From: Sphingomonadales bacterium UBA656
GTDB lineage: Bacteria > Pseudomonadota > Alphaproteobacteria > Sphingomonadales > Sphingomonadaceae
Direction: 5' to 3'
Length of the DNA stretch: 64,000 nt
Assembly: GCA_002299895.1 (NCBI GenBank)
Contig: DBOC01000002.1
Location: 62,001-126,000, forward strand
Part shown: one piece after another, positions 24,178 to 33,647 of the stretch
How the letters are laid out: the number at the start of each line of letters is the position of its first letter
Position numbering within the stretch: the stretch's first letter is position 1
Program-made: the position numbers and the translations under genes
Notes under the pieces: generated by a model
Told to the model about the DNA's origin: nothing
Seen by the model: the letters and a program-made list of their open reading frames with translations, nothing else
Databases searched by the model: none

Positions 24178-26358
24178 ATGGCAACGCTTGTTTTGACCGC
24201 CGTGGGTTCCGCGATTGGTGGACCAATTGGCGGTGCAATTGGCGGCGCAATCGGCCGACAGATTGATGCGGAAATATTCGCGCCGCCTGCGCGGCAGGGG
24301 AGCCGTTTGAAAGAATTGGCGGTCCAGACATCAAGCTATGGGTCGCAAATCCCCGCAATATTTGGCGCCATGCGGGTGGCGGGCACCGTTATCTGGTCCA
24401 CCGATTTGATTGAGGAGCGGACGAAAAGCGGCGGCGGCAAGGGACGGCCGGCAACGGTGAATTACAGCTACCGCGTCAGTCTTGCCGTGGCGTTATCGAG
24501 CCGGCCAATCGCCCGTGTTGGCCGCATCTGGGCGGATGGTAACCTTATCCGTGGTGTACAAGGCGACTTTAAAATTGATGTCCAAATGCGTGTGCATGAA
24601 GGGCATGAAAATCAGCAGCCCGATCCTCTCTTGGCCTCGGCAGAAGCGCTTGGGCAGTGCCCTGCGCATCGCGGCATAGCCTATGTTATTTTTGAAGACC
24701 TTCAGCTCGCTGAATTTGGAAACCGCATACCGTCGTTGACCTTCGAGATTTTCGAACGTGAAGGGCCGTTAGCATTATCCGCGTTGCTGAATATGGTTTC
24801 GAAGGGCGACATTGCCAGCCAAAGCGCGCTTGAGATTGGCGGCTTTGCCGTTGCCGGCACGAGCGTGCGTGAAGCTGTTGCACCGATTTTGGAAACATGC
24901 CCGTTGGAACTTATCATGTGCGACAGCCATCTTGTCATTCGGGACATTGGCATGACCCAGGATTTTGTCCACAGCATCGACATTGCGGTGGAAGAAAATG
25001 GGCGTGCTTTGGAAAAAGCAAAGCATGTCTTGCCTCCGGCGGCCAATATTCCGGTCCATGTTGCGCTGCGATATTATGATGCGGAGCGTGATTATCAGGC
25101 AGGGATTCAGCAAAGCGGCAGTGACCCAAGTGGCCGTGCTGACATGCGATTGGAATTGCCCGCGGTGCTCAGCGCCGAAACCGCCAAGGCCTTCGTCGAA
25201 GCCAAAGACAGCGATGTTCGCTACGCGCGTCAATTCTGGTCCGGGTCAGCCGCAGCATCGACCCGCGCGTACCAACCGGGCGACCATGTCCGGACAGCGG
25301 ATAACCGGAAATGGCAAATATCAGAGATTGAAGTTGGTCTGGGCACCACGTACATCAAGGCCAAGGCGTTGCCTAAGCATTTGGCAATTAGTGCCTCGGG
25401 TAGCGCAGCTGGACGGCATGTGCCATCTGTGGATCAGCCAATTGGGCAGACGCGCATATTGGCGCTCGAATTGCCGTTGGTCTCGGGCGGCGATCCCGAT
25501 AAACCGGCCTTAGCAGTATTTGCCGCAGGCACAGAGGCGGGGTGGAAACGCGCCGCCCTGTCGCTTTCAACGGATGATCAATGGAGTGATATCGGGACCA
25601 CTGCGCTGCCTGTGGTGATTGGCAATACGCAAAACGCCATGGCGGCGCATCACCCGTTTTTGCTTGATGAGGCAAGCGCGCTGGATATTCTATTGCTGAA
25701 TGCGGCTATGGTCTTGGCGACCCGAGACACAACGCCTTTGGCGGCCGACGCGCCGATATTCTGGATCGATGGGGAGTTTGTGCGCGTCGGGTGTATTGTT
25801 GCCTTAGGCGGCAAAAGCTACCGCCTTTCGCGGTTCAGTCGGGGTTTAGCCGCGTCGGCAATATACGCGCCTGCACACGCGGTTGGCGCGCAAATTGTGC
25901 TCATCGATGCAAGCGCGACGCTTATAATTTCTGAGAATATGTATCAGGTCGGGCAAAGTGTGATACTGGAGGCGCAAGGGCTTGGTGATGCCACACCTTT
26001 GACAACAGTCATTGTGGCAGAGGGGCTGGCCATTACGCCGCTGCCGCCCGTCCATGGCCGCGTGACAAAAGACGACAGCGGCAATTTCGATTTATTCTGG
26101 AAACGCCGCTCGCGGCTTGATCTGGGATGGGTGGATGGCGTTGATCAAGCCCAAGCCGAGGATCAAGAAAGCTACCGCGTTGGGCTGTACATCGATGACC
26201 AGATGCTCCGCGAGTGGACTGCGACCGAAAATCACCTGCGCATTTCGGCAAGCGAAATGGCCAGCATCGGCGCGCAGCCAAACAATGTGGTTGTTTTTAA
26301 GATACAGCAAATCGGGCGCTTTGCCCTGTCCGATCCGCTGACATTCGGTCTGAGCTGA
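24178..26358 (+). CDS. Host-specificity/tail fibre protein (gp15-like, compact form)
   Basis: Large tail-tip protein, 726 residues. The N-terminus is a glycine-zipper helix (AIGGPIGGAIGGAIGRQIDAEIF), followed by the gp15 signature LAVQTSSYGSQIPAIFGAMRVAGTVIWSTDLIEE and a phage-tail domain with HVLPPAANIPVHVALRYYDAERDYQAG. The RcGTA gp15 is about 1,300 residues and contains an internal TIM-barrel-like domain; I see none here. The ATG at 24178 has an AAGGAG site and is preferred to an upstream in-frame ATG at 24139. Confidence 0.88.
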   Translation: MATLVLTAVGSAIGGPIGGAIGGAIGRQIDAEIFAPPARQGSRLKELAVQTSSYGSQIPAIFGAMRVAGTVIWSTDLIEERTKSGGGKGRPATVNYSYRVSLAVALSSRPIARVGRIWADGNLIRGVQGDFKIDVQMRVHEGHENQQPDPLLASAEALGQCPAHRGIAYVIFEDLQLAEFGNRIPSLTFEIFEREGPLALSALLNMVSKGDIASQSALEIGGFAVAGTSVREAVAPILETCPLELIMCDSHLVIRDIGMTQDFVHSIDIAVEENGRALEKAKHVLPPAANIPVHVALRYYDAERDYQAGIQQSGSDPSGRADMRLELPAVLSAETAKAFVEAKDSDVRYARQFWSGSAAASTRAYQPGDHVRTADNRKWQISEIEVGLGTTYIKAKALPKHLAISASGSAAGRHVPSVDQPIGQTRILALELPLVSGGDPDKPALAVFAAGTEAGWKRAALSLSTDDQWSDIGTTALPVVIGNTQNAMAAHHPFLLDEASALDILLLNAAMVLATRDTTPLAADAPIFWIDGEFVRVGCIVALGGKSYRLSRFSRGLAASAIYAPAHAVGAQIVLIDASATLIISENMYQVGQSVILEAQGLGDATPLTTVIVAEGLAITPLPPVHGRVTKDDSGNFDLFWKRRSRLDLGWVDGVDQAQAEDQESYRVGLYIDDQMLREWTATENHLRISASEMASIGAQPNNVVVFKIQQIGRFALSDPLTFGLS

Positions 26359-26387
26359 TCGGTAAATGCATCTCATCAGGAGGATAT

Positions 26388-26837
26388 ATGGCTGCGTTAG
26401 AAACTGGACGCCATCGACTGCCGCTTTTGGCGGTTTCACAGGCGCAAAAAGAAATCACGCATAATGAAGCGCTCGTTATGATCGACGCGCTGCTGCACAT
26501 GGCAGTGGAAGCGGCATCGTCCGCGATACCTGCCGTTACCGACAATGATATTGGTAAATCTTGGATTATTAATGGGACGCCAACGGGTGCTTGGGCAAGC
26601 AAAGCCGGTCAAATCGCCTGCTGGATTGGCGGCAGTTGGCGCTTTGTCGTGCCCCATGAAGGTATGCGGGTTTGGAATAAGTCCACACGACGGCAGAGCC
26701 ATTTCATATCAGGCCAATGGACCACCGCGCCTGCGATACCCAATCCAGTCGGTGGCATTGCCGTCGATAGCGAAGCGCGCGCAGCCTTGTCGGCGATTTT
26801 ACAATATTTGCGGCTATTGGGCATATTAGCCACATGA
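26388..26837 (+). CDS. DUF2793 protein ending the GTA cluster
   Basis: A 149-residue DUF2793-type protein: RLPLLAVSQAQKEITHNEALVMIDAL at the N-terminus is the family hallmark and GKSWIINGTPTGAWASKAGQIACWIGGSWRFVVPHEGMRVWN is the beta-rich body. Such proteins are found at the ends of alphaproteobacterial phage and GTA clusters, probably as fibre or adhesin parts. It has an AGGAGG site and starts 29 bases after gp15. It is the last gene of the cluster. Confidence 0.82.
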   Translation: MAALETGRHRLPLLAVSQAQKEITHNEALVMIDALLHMAVEAASSAIPAVTDNDIGKSWIINGTPTGAWASKAGQIACWIGGSWRFVVPHEGMRVWNKSTRRQSHFISGQWTTAPAIPNPVGGIAVDSEARAALSAILQYLRLLGILAT

Positions 26838-26997
26838 ACCACGGCCGGTCGCAAACACCTTAAATATTCTGATAAATAGCCAAAAATGGCGACATTTTGG
26901 CAACAGTATAGGGACATAGCGGCTTGCATGGACGGAACAGAAGCGGTAGACATATGGCCTCGAATTCCTGTTCCTAAGATAGATAAGGGGAAAGTTG

Positions 26998-28116
26998 ATG
27001 CGTAAGTTAGCCCTAAGTTTGGCACTCGCTTCTACTGCTCTGGCGTCACCGGCTTTGGCCCGCGATAACCAGTGGTATGTGGGCGTTGATGGCGGTGCCA
27101 TGTTAGTAGAAGACCTCGCTTTGGATATTGGTGTCGTGAAAGATGCGGCAACATTAGACGCTGACAAGGGTTATGATTTCGGTGGCCTCGTTGGCTATGA
27201 TTTCGGCGGTTTCCGTCTTGAATCAGAAGTGTCCTATCGTAAGGCGGACGTTTCTGGTTTCACCAGCCAAACACCTCAGGCAACAAGTGGCACGAGCACA
27301 GCTTTGCTGGCTGGCGGTAACTACGCCGCAACTGGCGGCGCAAATGCATTGAGCTTCATGGTCAATGGATTGCTGGATTTCGGTGATAATGACGGCCTTC
27401 AGGGCTTTGTTGGCGGCGGCGTTGGTGTTGCGCGTGTAGACGTGCAGACCGTTTTGGCAGCGCCTTCATTCCTTGATGACTCGGATACCGGTTTTGCATG
27501 GCAGGCACTTGCTGGCGTTCGTGCGCCATTGAGCGGCAATTGGGATGTGGGCCTGAAGTATCGTTTCTTCAACGCGGATAAGGTTGGTCTTGTTGATCGT
27601 CTCGGCCGTGCCGTTGAGTCGCGCTTCCGTTCGCACAGCTTGATGGGAAGCTTGGTGTATAATTTCGGCGGCGCACCTGCGCCGGTTGAAGTGGCACCAC
27701 CGCCACCACCGCCACCACCACCTCCTCCTCCGCCGCCTCCACCACCGCCGCCACCTGCGCCGGTGTGCAACACGGGTCCGTATATTGTGTTCTTCGATTG
27801 GGATAAATCGAACCTGCGTCCAGACGCGGCTTCGGTTCTTGATAATGCCGTTGCACAATATTCGAACTGTGGCAGCGCGAAGGTTATGCTTGCAGGTCAC
27901 GCTGATAAGTCGGGCGCTGCAAAGTACAATGTCGGCCTTTCACAGCGTCGTAATGACACTGTTCGTACGTATCTTGAGTCCAAGGGCGTATCGACTGGCG
28001 CGATTGCTACTGAGGCATTCGGTGAAACTGCACCATTGGTACAAACTGCAGATGGTGAGCGTGAACCGCAAAACCGTCGCGTGGAAGTTACCTACGGTCC
28101 AGGTTCGGGAATGTAA
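26998..28116 (+). CDS. OmpA-family outer membrane protein with polyproline linker
   Basis: Secreted 372-residue outer-membrane protein. It has a signal peptide (KLALSLALASTALASPALA), an eight-strand-like beta-barrel (about residues 25-225), a run of 20 consecutive prolines, and a C-terminal OmpA domain (YIVFFDWDKSNLRPDA, LAGHADKSGAAKYNVGLSQRRNDTVR, REPQNRRVEVTY) that binds peptidoglycan. Start chosen at ATG 26998 behind GGGGAAA. It is a single-gene unit ended by a strong terminator. The 160 bases between the GTA cluster and this gene hold an AT-rich stem (CCAAAA...TTTTGG near 26880-26900) and presumably its promoter. Confidence 0.92.
   Translation: MRKLALSLALASTALASPALARDNQWYVGVDGGAMLVEDLALDIGVVKDAATLDADKGYDFGGLVGYDFGGFRLESEVSYRKADVSGFTSQTPQATSGTSTALLAGGNYAATGGANALSFMVNGLLDFGDNDGLQGFVGGGVGVARVDVQTVLAAPSFLDDSDTGFAWQALAGVRAPLSGNWDVGLKYRFFNADKVGLVDRLGRAVESRFRSHSLMGSLVYNFGGAPAPVEVAPPPPPPPPPPPPPPPPPPPPAPVCNTGPYIVFFDWDKSNLRPDAASVLDNAVAQYSNCGSAKVMLAGHADKSGAAKYNVGLSQRRNDTVRTYLESKGVSTGAIATEAFGETAPLVQTADGEREPQNRRVEVTYGPGSGM
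27697..27756 (+). repeat. Proline-codon low-complexity tract
   Basis: Twenty successive CCN codons (mixed CCA, CCG, CCT) encode the linker between barrel and OmpA domain. The trinucleotide nature makes length change by slippage possible without loss of frame. Confidence 0.9.
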
Positions 28117-28142
28117 TTCCCAATCTGATTTCAGGTTAAAAG

Positions 28143-28173
28143 AAAGGCTGGTCGAAAGACCGGCCTTTTTTTT
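28143..28173 (+). terminator. Intrinsic terminator of the OmpA-like gene
   Basis: Stem AAGGCTGGTC/GACCGGCCTT with one G-U pair, a GAAA tetraloop and a run of eight T. It lies 27 bases after the stop and between convergent genes; the A-rich left flank may let it also serve glnD on the other strand. Confidence 0.9.
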
Positions 28174-28210
28174 ACCTTCGATACGTGATGTCAAAAATAG
28201 AGCTAAAATT

Positions 28211-30970
28211 TTAGGCCGCGGCCTTTGTCTTTGCTCGTGCTTTTACTGCGGCCGATTCCAAAAGCCTGGTTTCAAGTGCTTTCAACTTGTTTTTGTTTTC
28301 GATTTTGCCGCCGAATAAATCCGTCACATAAAATGTGTCGACGGCGCGTTCCCCGTAAGTGGCGATATGCGCGCTGTGCAATGTGACTTTCGATTCAAAC
28401 AGCGCGAGCGCCAAATTGTTGAGCAAGGCGGGACGATCCAGCGCATTCACTTCAATCACCGTAAAGCGATTAGACGCTTGATTATCAATCAGCACCGATG
28501 GCGCGATTTTAAAGGCGTCGGCTCGGCGCAGCGCTTTTGGTTTTGCGTCCAGTTGTGTCATCAAACGCGCGCGATTGGTCAGCGCCTCTTCAATGTTACG
28601 CTTGAGGCGGTTTAACTGGCTTTGCTCCTGAAAAGGACGACCCAGCGGGTCTTGGATAAGGAAATTGTCGACCGCCATGCCGTCGCTGCTGGTGTGAATC
28701 CGCGCATCGATAATGTTACCGCCCGCCAGATGAATGGCGCCGGCTATGCGGTAAAACAACCCGGGATGGTCGGCTGCAAAAACCGTGACGAGCGTCGCGC
28801 CACGATCAGGATAGAAACAAGCATCAATGGCAAGTTCTGTGCCCGCATTGGACAGAAGATGCCGGGCGTTGCGTTCAATGATGTCGTCTGGTTCCGCGAT
28901 CCAATAAGCATCAGGCAGCGTTTTGGCGAAGGCCGCAAATTTATCAGACGATAATTGTAACGCGGACTCCAGCTGCGCCTTTTTCGAGACAATCCTCTCG
29001 TCCCGGCCGCGTTGCTTGTGCCCCAAGCGCAGCACTTCTTCCGTCGCTTCAAACAGGTCCGAGAGAAGCTGTCGTTTCCAACTGTTCCAAACGCCTGGTC
29101 CAACTGCGCGGATGTCAACGACGGTCAAGACCATTAACAGCTTCAACCGCTCGGGGGACTGGACGGCCTGGGCAAAATCGAGAATGGTCTTAAAATCCGC
29201 CAAGTCCCGCTTGAACGCAGTGGCCGACATCAACAAATGATAACGGACGAGCCACGCAACAGTTTCCGTCTCAGCTGGAGAAAGACCCAGCCGCGGGCAT
29301 AAGGATTCGGCAATCTCTGCGCCCAACACACTATGATCGCCGCCACGCCCCTTCGCGATATCGTGGAGCAATGTGGCGACAAATAATACGCGCTTGCTGA
29401 CAATCTGCTGCACCATCGCCGTAGACAGCGGGTGATCTTTTTTGAGCTTTCCGCGGTTGATATCGGCTAGCAAACCAATGGCGCGGATCGAATGTTCATC
29501 GACGGTGTAATGGTGGTACATATCGAACTGCATCTGCGCGACGACGCGGCGGAAATCCGGAATGAATCGACCAAAAACAGTAGATTCATTCATCCAGCGC
29601 AACACCGTTTCCGGGTCGCGCGGCGATGTCAATATTTCGAGAAAAAGGGCGTTGGCTCTCGGGTCCCGCCGCAATACTTTGTCGATCAGTCGGGCATCTC
29701 TTTGGGCGGCACGCATCGCCAGCGGGTGGATTTCCAATTCATGCAAATCCGCCAAATGAAATATTTCGAGCAACCGCACAGGGTCTTGCGCAAAAAAGCC
29801 ATCATCGGGGAGCGCGAGGCGACCACGATCGAGTTGAAAGCCGTTGAGCTTTCGCGGTTTCCGGGCAAAGCTGGGCAAAAACCGGCGGCCTTTTTTGGCC
29901 ATAGCTTCATCCAAATGTGCCAGGAACAGTCCCGTCACGTCGCCTACCGTTTTTGCGTTCAAAAAGTAAAAATGCATGAACCTTTCAACCGCCGAGCGCC
30001 CGGGGCGATCAGCAAATTGCATGCGTTCCGCTAATTCGCGTTGCAGATCGAATGTGAGACGATCTTCCCCACGTCCGGTGATATTGTGCATATGACAACG
30101 CACAGCCCACAAGAAATTTTCGGCTTTTCTAAAACGATTATATTCATCGATTGTGAGTAGGCCAACGTCGACAAGTTCGGACGCGGCGGACACTTTATGG
30201 ATATATTTTCCAATCCAATAGAGTGTGTGGAGATCGCGAAGCCCACCTTTGCCATCTTTGATATTGGGTTCGACTACATATCGGCTGTCCCCCATGCGCC
30301 GGTGTCGATCGTCGCGTTCCATCATTTTTAGGCGGACAAAGTCTGATGCCGTGTTTGCGACAACCTCATTCCAAAAACGCAGCGAAACCTCTTCATAAAC
30401 GCCGCGGTCACCCCACACAAACCGGCTTTCCAGTAACGCGGTGCGGATGGTTAAATCCTCTTGCGCCATCTTTACCGTTTCATCGAGGGATCTGCTTGAT
30501 TGGCCGACCTTTAACCCAAGATCCCACAGCAAATAGAGGATCGCTTCGACCACCTGCTCGGTCCAGGAACTACGCTTGAAAGGCGTAACGAAGCCGATGT
30601 CCACGTCGCTATGTGGGGCCATCTCCCCACGGCCATATCCACCCACAGCCAGAACCGCGATCCTTTCGGATGCCGAGCGGTTGGCAGCGGGATAGGCGTG
30701 CACAGTGACATAATCATAGATGAGCCGGACGATTTGATCGATAAGGAATGATTGCTCGGCCGCGGCACGATAGCCTTGCGACGGCGCGGCATCGAGGCGC
30801 CGTTGAATTTCCCTCCGACCATTGGCCAGTGCCGTTTGCAATATCTCTACGACGTGTGGACGACGTGCTTCGGCCCCGTACGCGCGCACGATGCCTTCAA
30901 TCTGTTCGGCCAGCACACCGCGGTCGATAATGTCGCGCTGCTTGAATATCCGTTCTGCTGTTGATGCCAT
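28211..30970 (-). CDS. glnD: [Protein-PII] uridylyltransferase/uridylyl-removing enzyme
   Basis: Nitrogen sensor that uridylylates PII at low glutamine and removes UMP at high glutamine. The 919-residue protein has the nucleotidyltransferase motif VGGYGRGEMAPHSDVDIGFV (about residues 100-120), a central GlnE-like region with MVVEPNIKDGKGGLRDLHTL-type sequence (here YVVEPNIKDGKGGLRD), an HD domain (ATLLHDIAKGRGGDHS) and two C-terminal ACT domains (TLVTVFAADHPGLFYRIAG, FTVIEVNALDRPALLNNLAL). It follows the acyl-CoA synthetase gene after 37 bases on the minus strand. Confidence 0.96.
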   Translation of the reverse strand: MASTAERIFKQRDIIDRGVLAEQIEGIVRAYGAEARRPHVVEILQTALANGRREIQRRLDAAPSQGYRAAAEQSFLIDQIVRLIYDYVTVHAYPAANRSASERIAVLAVGGYGRGEMAPHSDVDIGFVTPFKRSSWTEQVVEAILYLLWDLGLKVGQSSRSLDETVKMAQEDLTIRTALLESRFVWGDRGVYEEVSLRFWNEVVANTASDFVRLKMMERDDRHRRMGDSRYVVEPNIKDGKGGLRDLHTLYWIGKYIHKVSAASELVDVGLLTIDEYNRFRKAENFLWAVRCHMHNITGRGEDRLTFDLQRELAERMQFADRPGRSAVERFMHFYFLNAKTVGDVTGLFLAHLDEAMAKKGRRFLPSFARKPRKLNGFQLDRGRLALPDDGFFAQDPVRLLEIFHLADLHELEIHPLAMRAAQRDARLIDKVLRRDPRANALFLEILTSPRDPETVLRWMNESTVFGRFIPDFRRVVAQMQFDMYHHYTVDEHSIRAIGLLADINRGKLKKDHPLSTAMVQQIVSKRVLFVATLLHDIAKGRGGDHSVLGAEIAESLCPRLGLSPAETETVAWLVRYHLLMSATAFKRDLADFKTILDFAQAVQSPERLKLLMVLTVVDIRAVGPGVWNSWKRQLLSDLFEATEEVLRLGHKQRGRDERIVSKKAQLESALQLSSDKFAAFAKTLPDAYWIAEPDDIIERNARHLLSNAGTELAIDACFYPDRGATLVTVFAADHPGLFYRIAGAIHLAGGNIIDARIHTSSDGMAVDNFLIQDPLGRPFQEQSQLNRLKRNIEEALTNRARLMTQLDAKPKALRRADAFKIAPSVLIDNQASNRFTVIEVNALDRPALLNNLALALFESKVTLHSAHIATYGERAVDTFYVTDLFGGKIENKNKLKALETRLLESAAVKARAKTKAAA

Positions 30971-31007
30971 GACGCGACCTTAGGCGCGATCCGGCATCAT
31001 GTCAGCA

Positions 31008-32705
31008 TCAAGCGGATATTTTGGCATTATATTCGCGTCGCAGAGTCACCCGGTCAATTTTTTGTGTACCCAGTCGGGGGAGTGGATCGGCCACTTGCCA
31101 GTAATGCACGGGAATTTTGTAGGGCGCGAGACGTTCCGCCAAAAATGCTTTCAACGCATCCGCGGTCAGCGTGACGCCGTCCTTTGTCTGATAGACGATG
31201 CCGGGCACCTCCCCATATTTTTCATCAGTAATGCCAAATACAGACAATTCGGCAATTGATTCATGCTCATAAGCGGCTGCTTCAACTTCGGGGCAACTGA
31301 TATTCTCACCGCCTCGAATGATGATATCTTTCTTACGGTCGACGATAAACAAATAGCCGTCTTCGTCGAGATAACCGATGTCGCCGGTCCGGAAAAATCC
31401 ATCTGCGGTGAAGGCATCGCGCGTAGCATCTTCGTTATTCCAATAGCCATTGAAATTGGCAATCGTCCGAATACCCACTTCACCGCGTTCGCCCTGCGGC
31501 AAAACATTGCCAGCATCGTCCAGCATTTGGACCTCGACAAGTGGCTTGGTCGCAGGACCAGTGCTGGTTGGCTTTTCTAAATAATTATCGGTGAAATTGC
31601 CGCAGCCAACGCCGTTGGTTTCCGTGAGGCCGTAGCCCAATAATGGATAACCCCAGCTCATTTCCTTGCGGATTTTTTTGACATGCTCAACAGGGCGTGG
31701 CGCGCCGCCAGCGGCAAATGCGGTGCAGCTTGTTAAATCATATTTGTGCCGGGCAGGGTGCGTTGCCAGCTCAATGCTCATCAACGGAACGCCCACGAAA
31801 TAAGTGATGCGTTCTTTTTCGATAATACGCATCGCCTCTTCTGCGTCCCATTTGGGCATCAACACGAGCTTGCGGCCGATGGCAAAGCTTTGCAGCACCA
31901 AAGGTATCGACGCGGTGACGTGGAACAAGGGCACATTCACGAGCGCTGAAGGCTGGGCCGGCATTGACTGGCCACTGGCGGACATAAGCTCAAAAAAGAC
32001 AAGCGTTTGGCCTACATAGCTCATAGCACCTTGGACGACAGCGCGATGGTCTGACACCGCACCCTTCGACTGTCCGGTTGATCCAGAGGTGTATAATATC
32101 GTCGCGTTATCGAGTGGATCGATGGCTGGCAGCGCTGTTTCCGCGCCGCCACCCTTTGCAGTCATCACCGATAAGCCGTCCTGCGGCAGCGAATCATGTT
32201 TTATGATGAGCAGTTCGCAATCGCCAATATCTTGTCCCGCCATCCGCGCGGCACGCTGTTCATCGGCGAGAACAAAGCGGCAGCCGACCATGCGAATGCC
32301 TTCGGCCAATTCGCCACCTTGCCACCAACCATTGAGCAAAGTTGCAACGCCGCCGGCCATCACAATTGCCATATAGGCAATGATCCAATTGGCGGAATTG
32401 CGTGCCGCAATGCCGATGCGCTCACCCTTTTGCAGCTTGTAGCCTTCCACAAGACCACCTGCCAAAGCGCGCGCCGCACCATAAGTTTGGGCGAAACTTA
32501 ACCGGATATCGCCATCGACCAAAAATTCCTTGTCCGCATGGGTCGCGCAGAAAAATGCGAAATAGTCGGCCATGTTGCCCGGTGCTTTGGCAAAGACCGG
32601 CATTTGGACACCATATTTCTCGGCATAGGTAACGGCCAAGGGGCCATCATTGGCCATGAGCCGTTCAATGGTGGCATCGATTGCAAGGTCCAACTGCGAC
32701 GGCAT
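31008..32705 (-). CDS. AMP-dependent acyl-CoA synthetase/ligase
   Basis: Activates a carboxylic acid as acyl-AMP and then acyl-CoA. The 565-residue protein has all class motifs: ATILYTSGSTGQSKGAV (A3), GYGLTETNGVGCGN (A5), FFRTGDIGYLDEDGYLFIVDRKKDIIIRGGENI (A7-A8) and the C-terminal lysine region PRLGTQKIDR. The substrate cannot be assigned; the general sequence resembles medium/long-chain acyl-CoA ligases. It is divergent from lgt and lies upstream of glnD on the same strand. Confidence 0.88.
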   Translation of the reverse strand: MPSQLDLAIDATIERLMANDGPLAVTYAEKYGVQMPVFAKAPGNMADYFAFFCATHADKEFLVDGDIRLSFAQTYGAARALAGGLVEGYKLQKGERIGIAARNSANWIIAYMAIVMAGGVATLLNGWWQGGELAEGIRMVGCRFVLADEQRAARMAGQDIGDCELLIIKHDSLPQDGLSVMTAKGGGAETALPAIDPLDNATILYTSGSTGQSKGAVSDHRAVVQGAMSYVGQTLVFFELMSASGQSMPAQPSALVNVPLFHVTASIPLVLQSFAIGRKLVLMPKWDAEEAMRIIEKERITYFVGVPLMSIELATHPARHKYDLTSCTAFAAGGAPRPVEHVKKIRKEMSWGYPLLGYGLTETNGVGCGNFTDNYLEKPTSTGPATKPLVEVQMLDDAGNVLPQGERGEVGIRTIANFNGYWNNEDATRDAFTADGFFRTGDIGYLDEDGYLFIVDRKKDIIIRGGENISCPEVEAAAYEHESIAELSVFGITDEKYGEVPGIVYQTKDGVTLTADALKAFLAERLAPYKIPVHYWQVADPLPRLGTQKIDRVTLRREYNAKISA

Positions 32706-32780
32706 GTGATTCTCTCCTAAACTCTTTGTGCGACTTCTATTTGGCTCTATAGGAATGTCAAAAGATCCTGAGGAAATATT

Positions 32781-33647
32781 GTGTCATTCGAGATTATTTC
32801 AACCGCCGCCGGCTTTATTCAGTTTACCGACCTTGGCGTAGGTCCCGTTGCGCTCGATTTGGGCTTCTTCCAAATCCGTTGGTATTCGCTTGGATATTTG
32901 GTCGGCATCTTGCTCGGCTATTGGATGTTGCTGAAATTGCTCGCGCGTCCCGGCGCGCCCATGTCACGTGAGCAAGCGGATGACATTATCCTATATGCCA
33001 CCTTGGGTATCATCTTGGGTGGACGGATTGGCTATATTTTATTTTACCAACCCTCCATTTTGCAGAATCCAATGGACGTCTTCAAATTGTGGGAAGGCGG
33101 AATGTCGTTCCATGGCGGCGCGATTGGTATCATATTTTCGATCTGGCTTTTGGCGCGCAAGCATAAGATTTCTTTTTTACGTGTCTGTGATTATGTCGCC
33201 TGCGTCGTGCCCTTTGGGATATTCCTCGTGCGGCTGGCGAATTTCGTGAATGATGAACTTTGGGGCCGCGTCACCGACGTGCCTTGGGCGATTGTTTTTC
33301 CCAATGGCGGTGATTTGCCGCGCCATCCAAGCCAACTGTATGAAGCGGTTTGTGAAGGACTGCTTATGGCCGCAATATTGTGGCCATTATTCTGGAAAAC
33401 CAATGCACGCTATCGTCCCGGGTTCCTGACGGGTATGGCGGCAATCATTTATGGCACAGCCCGTTTTTCCATCGAGTTTGTCCGGGAGCCTGACCAACAG
33501 CTTCAGTGGCTGGTGGAAACAAGCGGCCTGAGCATGGGGCAGTGGCTTACCCTGCCGATGATATTGGTTGGACTGTTCCTGTTGTTCACCGCAGGTGCCC
33601 GCAAACAGCGCGCCGATGCCATGGCCGGCAGTAACAGTGCCGGCTGA
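32781..33647 (+). CDS. lgt: Prolipoprotein diacylglyceryl transferase
   Basis: Transfers diacylglycerol from phosphatidylglycerol to the lipobox cysteine of prolipoproteins in the inner membrane. The 288-residue protein has several membrane helices, the motif GGMSFHGGAIG with the essential His, the Lgt signature RLANFVNDELWGRVTD and HPSQLYEAVCEG. A GTG start follows a GAGGAAA site. The MidA-type methyltransferase gene overlaps its end, a pairing common in alphaproteobacteria. Confidence 0.96.
   Translation: MSFEIISTAAGFIQFTDLGVGPVALDLGFFQIRWYSLGYLVGILLGYWMLLKLLARPGAPMSREQADDIILYATLGIILGGRIGYILFYQPSILQNPMDVFKLWEGGMSFHGGAIGIIFSIWLLARKHKISFLRVCDYVACVVPFGIFLVRLANFVNDELWGRVTDVPWAIVFPNGGDLPRHPSQLYEAVCEGLLMAAILWPLFWKTNARYRPGFLTGMAAIIYGTARFSIEFVREPDQQLQWLVETSGLSMGQWLTLPMILVGLFLLFTAGARKQRADAMAGSNSAG

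Noticed and set aside
12038..26837. Reading the cluster as an active temperate prophage
   Set aside because: No integrase, repressor, replication or lysis genes and no attachment-site repeat were found at its borders; gene content fits a GTA better.
27399..27900. Long opposite-strand frames with Gly- or Trp/Arg-rich tracts
   Set aside because: They are antisense readings of the polyproline codons of the OmpA-like gene and have no independent start signal or homology.
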